Shown here piece after piece: positions 59,471 through 64,000 of a DNA stretch of 64,000 nucleotides. The stretch comes from a virus. The stretch is from positions 1-64,000 of IMG/VR virus record IMGVR_UViG_3300009158_000045. One strand, written 5' to 3'. The position numbers and the translations under genes are program-made. The notes beneath the pieces were generated by a model. It made no database searches. It had not been told where the DNA came from and saw only the letters and a program-made list of their open reading frames with translations. Positions within the stretch are counted from its first letter, which is position 1. Each line of letters starts with the position of its first letter.

Positions 59471-60010
59471 ATGACTAATGAAATAGAGCCAGCAGTTCAT
59501 TTTGACCGCATGAATAAGGTGGTTGAAGAATTGCTCAAAGGTAATTCAGCAACACAAATAGCAACCCTTACTGGGTTTTCTAGAAAAGAAGTCTTGGAAT
59601 TTATTGATGAGTGGAAAATAGTAGTACACAATGATACTAATATTAGAGATCGTGCCAGAGAAGCTATTTCTGGCGCTGATCAACACTATGCAATGCTAAT
59701 TAAAGAGGCCTGGAAAACCGTAGAGGACGCAGACACACAGGGTCAGCTAAGTGTGAAGTCGGCATCATTAAAGCTTATAGCAGACATTGAAACAAAAAGA
59801 ATATCGATGCTTCAGTCTATTGGTGTATTAGAAAATACACAAATAGCTTCACAAATTGCAGAGACTGAAAGAAAGCAAGAAGTCCTAGTGGGAATATTAA
59901 AAGAGGTTACTGCTGGTTGTTCAAAATGCAAAATGGATGTTGCAAAAAGGCTTTCTCAAATTACTGGGATAGTCGAATCCGTTGTAATTGAGGATGCAAA
60001 TGTCGTTTGA
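59471..60010 (+). CDS. Terminase small subunit, 179 aa
   Basis: The leaderless-type ATG at 59471 is preferred. The protein has an N-terminal HTH (LLKGNSATQIATLTGFSRKE then VLEFIDEWK), a helical central domain and a C-terminal part with CSKCKMDVAKRL, a CxxC. The DNA-binding head, oligomeric helices and its place just before the large subunit (11-base overlap) support the assignment. It recognises phage DNA for packaging. Confidence 0.65.
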   Translation: MTNEIEPAVHFDRMNKVVEELLKGNSATQIATLTGFSRKEVLEFIDEWKIVVHNDTNIRDRAREAISGADQHYAMLIKEAWKTVEDADTQGQLSVKSASLKLIADIETKRISMLQSIGVLENTQIASQIAETERKQEVLVGILKEVTAGCSKCKMDVAKRLSQITGIVESVVIEDANVV

Positions 60011-61802
60011 TTTTGCAGATTTAATTGATATTTTAGACGGGGAAGAGTTTGAAGAAAAGCCAGTAGATCTTCGTACATTTGTTAATGACCCAAATTATTT
60101 AGGACTACCTCCTCTTTCAGAATATCAATATACTTTAATTGAAAAAAGTTCTCAGATATATAAAGAGTCTACGTTAAAAAAATTGTTTGGAGAAGACGAA
60201 GGATCAATAAGGTTTAAGCAGACAGCAAATGAAGTTGTTGCACAACTAGGAAAAGGTTCAGGAAAAGATTACTGCTCAACCATTGCAGTTGCATATATAG
60301 TTTATTTACTATTGTGTTTAAAAGATCCAGCAACCTACTATGGAAAACCACCAGGAGACTCTATTGACATTATTAATATTGCTATTAACTCACAGCAAGC
60401 AACCAACGTATTTTTTAAAGGGTTTAAAAGCCGAATAGATAAGTCACCATGGTTTGTTGGTAAGTACTATTCTAAGGCATCCGAAATTCAATTTAATAAA
60501 GCTATAACAGTTCACTCTGGTCACTCAGAAAGAGAAGCCTGGGAAGGGTATAACGTCATAGTTGTTATTCTTGATGAGATTTCTGGTTTTGCTATTGATA
60601 ACACAACAGGCCACGATCAGGCTAAAACAGGTAGCGCAGTGTATGATATGTATAGAGCATCAGTAGATTCTCGTTTCCCAGATTTTGGTAAAGTTATTCT
60701 CTTATCATTCCCTAGATTTAAGAATGATTACATACAGCAAAGATATGATGCGGTTGTAGGCGAAAAAGAAACTATAGTAAGGGATCATAAATTTAAGATG
60801 TATGACGAGCTGCCAGATGGGACTGTGGGTAACGAGTTTGAGATTCAGTGGGAAGAAGATCACATTGTATCTTATAAGATACCCAAAGTTTATGCGCTTA
60901 AGAGACCAACCTGGGAAGTAAACCCAGTTAGAAAAATTGATGACTTTAAGACGGCCTTCTATACAAACCCAGGAGATGCTCTTTCAAGATTTGCCTGCAT
61001 GCCGCCAGACGCTGTTGATGCATTCTTTAAGTCAAGAGAAAAAGTAGAAAAAGCATTTAATGTAGGATCAATTGCCGTAGACAATTTTGGAAGACTTGAA
61101 GAATGGTTTCTGCCAGACCCAGATAAAAAATATTATATACACGTAGACTTGGCGCAGAAACATGACCACTGTGCAGTTACCATGGCACATGTTAATAAAT
61201 GGGTAAACGTAAAGGTAACCGACACATACTCACAGCCAGCACCTATTGTAGAAGTAGATGCAGTAAGGTATTGGACCCCGACACCAGATAAATCAGTGGA
61301 CTTTACAGAAGTCAAAGACTATATCCTTTCTCTTAAAACTAGGGGTTTTAATATAGCAATTTGTACATTTGATAGATGGAACTCGCATGACATGATGCAA
61401 CAACTTAAACAATATGGAATTAATACAGAGATTCTGTCCGTTGCTAAAAAACATTATGATGATATGGCAATGGTTGTAGCAGAAGAAAGATTAATTGGGC
61501 CACACATCCCACTACTCATAGACGAGCTCTGCCAGCTTAGAATTATGAGAGACAAGGTTGATCACCCAAGAAAAGGATCTAAAGACTTAGCTGATGCTAC
61601 CTGTGGGGCCATATTCAATTCAATTAGTAGAACTAGGTTTGACAATAATCAAGAAATTAATGTTCATACATATGAATCAATGAGCTATGATAATGATTTT
61701 GGCACAAAAAATGATGGGAAAACCTATAATTATAATATGATCAGGGCACCTAAAATGCCAGCAGATTTAAGAGAAGCAATGGACAGGATGCAAATAATAT
61801 GA
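60000..61802 (+). CDS. terL: Terminase large subunit, 600 aa
   Basis: ATG 60000 has GAGG 6 nt upstream. The ATPase motor shows Walker A GKGSGKD (84-90) and Walker B VVILDEISG. The nuclease domain has YYIHVDLAQKHDHCAVTMAH, then ICTFDRWNSHDMMQQLKQY and KDLADATCGAIFNSI, giving the acidic metal ligands. It cuts concatemers and drives DNA into the head through the portal. The length is typical. It overlaps the next gene by 4 bases. Confidence 0.85.
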   Translation: MSFDFADLIDILDGEEFEEKPVDLRTFVNDPNYLGLPPLSEYQYTLIEKSSQIYKESTLKKLFGEDEGSIRFKQTANEVVAQLGKGSGKDYCSTIAVAYIVYLLLCLKDPATYYGKPPGDSIDIINIAINSQQATNVFFKGFKSRIDKSPWFVGKYYSKASEIQFNKAITVHSGHSEREAWEGYNVIVVILDEISGFAIDNTTGHDQAKTGSAVYDMYRASVDSRFPDFGKVILLSFPRFKNDYIQQRYDAVVGEKETIVRDHKFKMYDELPDGTVGNEFEIQWEEDHIVSYKIPKVYALKRPTWEVNPVRKIDDFKTAFYTNPGDALSRFACMPPDAVDAFFKSREKVEKAFNVGSIAVDNFGRLEEWFLPDPDKKYYIHVDLAQKHDHCAVTMAHVNKWVNVKVTDTYSQPAPIVEVDAVRYWTPTPDKSVDFTEVKDYILSLKTRGFNIAICTFDRWNSHDMMQQLKQYGINTEILSVAKKHYDDMAMVVAEERLIGPHIPLLIDELCQLRIMRDKVDHPRKGSKDLADATCGAIFNSISRTRFDNNQEINVHTYESMSYDNDFGTKNDGKTYNYNMIRAPKMPADLREAMDRMQII

Positions 61803-62047
61803 GCGAGTATCAAGAAAAAGCAAAGCTTTGTAAATGCTGTAGTAAGCATGTACCTTTGCCAACAGTTCTTAGGGAATATGAGGGCATTACTGTTTGCCCA
61901 ACAACGTTTTCAAATATATTAGAATACAAAAGAATATGGCAGTCTTTTGAATCTAGGCCACCTGGTAGCGTAAGAAAACATTTTTCTGAGTACGTACAAC
62001 AAATTATAGAATCAACTATTGACAAAACCAAAGAACAAACTATATAA
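61799..62047 (+). CDS. Small Cys-rich protein after terminase, 82 aa
   Basis: The N-terminus MSEYQEKAKLCKCCSKHVPL has a CxCC cluster, with another Cys in GITVCPTTF. The end is helical (VRKHFSEYVQQIIESTIDKT). A single zinc-like site is possible. The promoter of the tRNA overlaps its last codons. Function unknown. Confidence 0.55.
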   Translation: MSEYQEKAKLCKCCSKHVPLPTVLREYEGITVCPTTFSNILEYKRIWQSFESRPPGSVRKHFSEYVQQIIESTIDKTKEQTI

Positions 62048-62048
62048 T
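62019..62048 (+). promoter_or_regulatory. Promoter of the tRNA gene
   Basis: TTGACA (62019-62024), 18 nt and TATAAT (62043-62048) match consensus in both hexamers. The expected start point is within 1-3 bases of the tRNA 5' end. Confidence 0.65.
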
Positions 62049-62056
62049 ACAACTAG

Positions 62057-62130
62057 GCAACAGTAGCTTAGTTGGTTAAAGCCCCGAACTCATAATTCGG
62101 TAATCGTAGGTTCAAGTCCTACCTGTTGCA
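62057..62130 (+). tRNA. tRNA with CAU anticodon (Met or lysidine-type Ile)
   Basis: All arms pair: acceptor GCAACAG/CTGTTGC with discriminator A, D-arm GCTT/AAGC, anticodon stem CCGAA/TTCGG with loop CTCATAA (anticodon CAT at 62091-62093), variable TAATC, and T-arm GTAGG/CCTAC with TTCAAGT. No CCA is encoded. Whether it is elongator Met or Ile2 with modified C34 cannot be told by eye. Confidence 0.85.
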
Positions 62131-62145
62131 CATGGAGGTAATAGT

Positions 62146-62238
62146 ATGATTAAATTAAAATACTTTTTTTATAACATATATTATAAAATTAAAAAAAGGT
62201 TTAAAAAAAATAATAACACAGATAGGTTTATATATTAA
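62146..62238 (+). CDS. 30-aa basic ORF between tRNA and SGNH genes
   Basis: ATG is preceded by a strong GGAGG with 7-nt spacing, and the TAA overlaps the next ATG (TAATG). The product is Lys/Tyr-rich: MIKLKYFFYNIYYKIKKRFK and then KNNNTDRFIY. The perfect ribosome-binding site and coupling suggest a leader peptide or small protein for the downstream genes. It is not recognised in any family. Confidence 0.5.
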   Translation: MIKLKYFFYNIYYKIKKRFKKNNNTDRFIY

Positions 62239-63269
62239 TGAAGCAAGAAGCAAGAATGTCCCTAGATGCAACCATGATCTATGGGGCAAATGATGATTTT
62301 AGATTAAACCTGCTGGCCAGAAAAGCTTTATTCTTTAACGATTTTCTGTGTTCAACAGAAAATAATCAGACCATCCTTGCAGAAGGAGGGGTAGAGTATT
62401 CATACAATTCTGATGGGTTTAGGTCAGACGACTTTGCTGAAGACGCAGATACATTATTTGCTGGATGCTCCTTTACCTTCGGAACAGGAATGCATCAAAA
62501 GTATATTTGGTCAAAGATTGTTTCAGAAGAAATGGGTGTAGAACACTATAACCTTGGCTCCCCATCATCTTCAATTCCAGCAATAGTGTATTCATTATTT
62601 AATTATTTTCAAAAATATGGAAATCCAAAGAATTTAATTTGCCTTTTCCCTGATTTTTATAGAATGCAAGTACCAATAAATTATAACTTTTATTATTGTG
62701 AAAACAATCCAAACGTTGGTAAAGATCAAGACATGAATGCCTATCAATATATACGTAATGTCACTGGAATACGGCCATCAAATTATCAGACCCTAGACAA
62801 AATTTTAGAAAAGCCCTATAAAATACAACAAGGTTTTTCTGGTGATTTGCCATACTTTTTATCATTAAGACATTTAATGATGCTAGAGCAGTACTGTAAG
62901 TCAAGCGGGATAAATTTTATCTGGGGCCTATGGCAAACTGAAAATTACGCAGCTATATTAAAAATGAGAGAACATGATAGTAACTTGTTTCCTGGCCTTA
63001 TTGATTTAGAAATGTATAAATGGAGAATGAACTACGATTCCCTAGAAGACGAGTTCTTTCCAGGCAACCATCAAATAGCATTTAATAATTGGGAAGAGTC
63101 GGACAAATTAAAAAGACAACACTGCCATACAGAATTAGAAAGCAATGAGCCTGAAATTTTTCACCTGGGCTTAGACAGGCAGCATGGATGGGTAAATACA
63201 CATTGGGGTACACATAGGCATAGACATATTGCTGATTCTTTTATAAAGGAGATTAAAAAAAATGTATAG
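62238..63269 (+). CDS. SGNH/GDSL-hydrolase-like protein, 343 aa (paralogue 1)
   Basis: Block I is FAGCSFTFGTG with S78 as putative nucleophile, the block-II/III region contains EHYNLGSPSSS with Gly and Ser, and the C-terminal block is WGTHRHRHIADSF with a catalytic-type His. A WINLOG-like segment NFIWGLWQTENY lies before. The SGNH fold removes acyl groups from glycans or lipids. It has a second copy immediately downstream. No signal peptide is visible, so it could be a virion or cytoplasmic enzyme. Confidence 0.7.
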   Translation: MKQEARMSLDATMIYGANDDFRLNLLARKALFFNDFLCSTENNQTILAEGGVEYSYNSDGFRSDDFAEDADTLFAGCSFTFGTGMHQKYIWSKIVSEEMGVEHYNLGSPSSSIPAIVYSLFNYFQKYGNPKNLICLFPDFYRMQVPINYNFYYCENNPNVGKDQDMNAYQYIRNVTGIRPSNYQTLDKILEKPYKIQQGFSGDLPYFLSLRHLMMLEQYCKSSGINFIWGLWQTENYAAILKMREHDSNLFPGLIDLEMYKWRMNYDSLEDEFFPGNHQIAFNNWEESDKLKRQHCHTELESNEPEIFHLGLDRQHGWVNTHWGTHRHRHIADSFIKEIKKNV

Positions 63270-64000
63270 CATTTCAAAAAAATTTAGGGACGAAAATTTA
63301 CTATCAAAAAATTTTGTAAACCCACATAATGCTTTTGAGAGATTTATTTTTAATGAATTGAGGGCAGTATACAAGCTAGACAATTCAGAAGATCATGGTC
63401 CAGGCGTTTCTTATAATCTAAATAAAAATGACTACAGGTCACCAGAATTTTTTAACAACCCAGATGTAATCATTACTGGTTGCTCTCAAACTTACGGGCA
63501 GGGTGTGCCAGAAGAAACATCATGGGGTGTACAGGCATCCAATGCTTTAAATTTATCCTATGTAAATATATCAGAGCCTTCATCATCAACCATGCATCAA
63601 ATTCAAAAAATATTTAAATTTATAAAAGAATATGGAAAACCAAAATATATTTTTTGCATGTTCCCATCATTTGCAAGATACTCAATGCCAATAAGCCCTG
63701 GGCTATTAACGGCTAAATCAATAAAACATAATAATGGTAGATATAATGCTTCAAATATTATTGCACAAGTTTTAATTGATGATGATGGATTTGCTCCCGT
63801 GCATTCTGATTATTTTACACAGGATAGACCGCAGTATTTAAAAAGCCCGTACTATATGGAAGACGTGATACCACCAGAAGTAGGATACTATTATTCTTTT
63901 CAGCATATACATATGCTGGAGCAATACTGCCAAGACGCCAACATAGATTTATATTGGACCACCTGGAATGAATCTGATGAGCATTTAATTAAATATGCAA
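63262..64000 (+). CDS. SGNH/GDSL-hydrolase-like protein (paralogue 2, partial)
   Basis: It starts at 63262, overlapping the upstream gene by 8 bases, and is cut by the window end after about 246 codons. Block I ITGCSQTYGQG has S75. The block near YVNISEPSSSTMHQIQ and the middle YIFCMFPSFARYSMPISP match the upstream copy (NLICLFPDFYRMQVPI). The C-terminal His block is outside the window. Tandem duplication is clear by pattern, with divergence across the length. Confidence 0.7.
   Translation, partial: MYSISKKFRDENLLSKNFVNPHNAFERFIFNELRAVYKLDNSEDHGPGVSYNLNKNDYRSPEFFNNPDVIITGCSQTYGQGVPEETSWGVQASNALNLSYVNISEPSSSTMHQIQKIFKFIKEYGKPKYIFCMFPSFARYSMPISPGLLTAKSIKHNNGRYNASNIIAQVLIDDDGFAPVHSDYFTQDRPQYLKSPYYMEDVIPPEVGYYYSFQHIHMLEQYCQDANIDLYWTTWNESDEHLIKYA

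Overview
The window is a contiguous stretch of an AT-rich, long-tailed (siphovirus-type) double-stranded DNA phage genome. Every supported gene lies on the + strand. Genes are tightly packed, often with ATGA or TAATG stop/start overlaps, and no gap exceeds about 110 bases apart from partial ends. The host cannot be proven from the DNA. Several strong -10 boxes lie 6-7 nt before an ATG (leaderless-type starts), one small protein faintly resembles WhiB, and replication uses a DnaE-type polymerase plus RecA. These traits fit a low-GC actinobacterium, such as the uncultured freshwater groups, but that is inference. No integrase, excisionase/attachment system, endolysin or holin was recognised.

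Layout. (1) 1-5074: tail-fibre genes, including a 959-aa repeat-rich fibre and a 493-aa protein made of two Fn3-like domains, twenty PPxFFx hexapeptides and an intein/Hedgehog-like Hint domain. (2) 5133-11211: an unusual cassette of six 2-oxoglutarate/Fe(II) oxygenases of the prolyl-hydroxylase type, interleaved with three mutually related proteins of unknown function (DUF6065-like). (3) 11229-12965: a LamG-like structural protein. (4) 13050-21395: the head and neck block (portal, XkdF-like protease fused to a scaffold with an internal scaffold start, HK97-fold major capsid protein, connectors, major tail protein). (5) 21503-45301: tail assembly (a -1 frameshifted chaperone pair, a 3689-aa tape measure carrying an HEFGH metalloprotease motif and an internal duplication, distal tail and hub proteins, large adhesin-like fibres, and small coiled-coil proteins). 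(6) 45302-62047: an operator-like promoter followed by replication, recombination and nucleotide genes (phosphoesterase, DnaB-like helicase, primase, ssDNA-binding protein, DnaE polymerase, MazG, RecA, Cas4/RecB-like nuclease, RuvC, methyltransferase, DUF1599-like) and both terminase subunits. (7) 62057-64000: a tRNA with CAU anticodon, a 30-aa ORF and two SGNH-hydrolase-like paralogues, the second cut by the window end.

Regulation. There is a recurring promoter of the form TTGnnn-(16 to 18 nt)-TAnnAT. The major capsid and major tail genes are each followed by a GC-rich terminator and then a new promoter. A promoter overlapped by a perfect 8-bp-arm inverted repeat sits at the junction between structural and replication genes.

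The most interesting idea is functional. The cassette of prolyl-hydroxylase-like enzymes lies directly downstream of a virion-type protein with about forty repeat prolines and a Hint domain, suggesting a phage-encoded post-translational maturation system for a tail adhesin. This link is inferred from synteny and family knowledge only.
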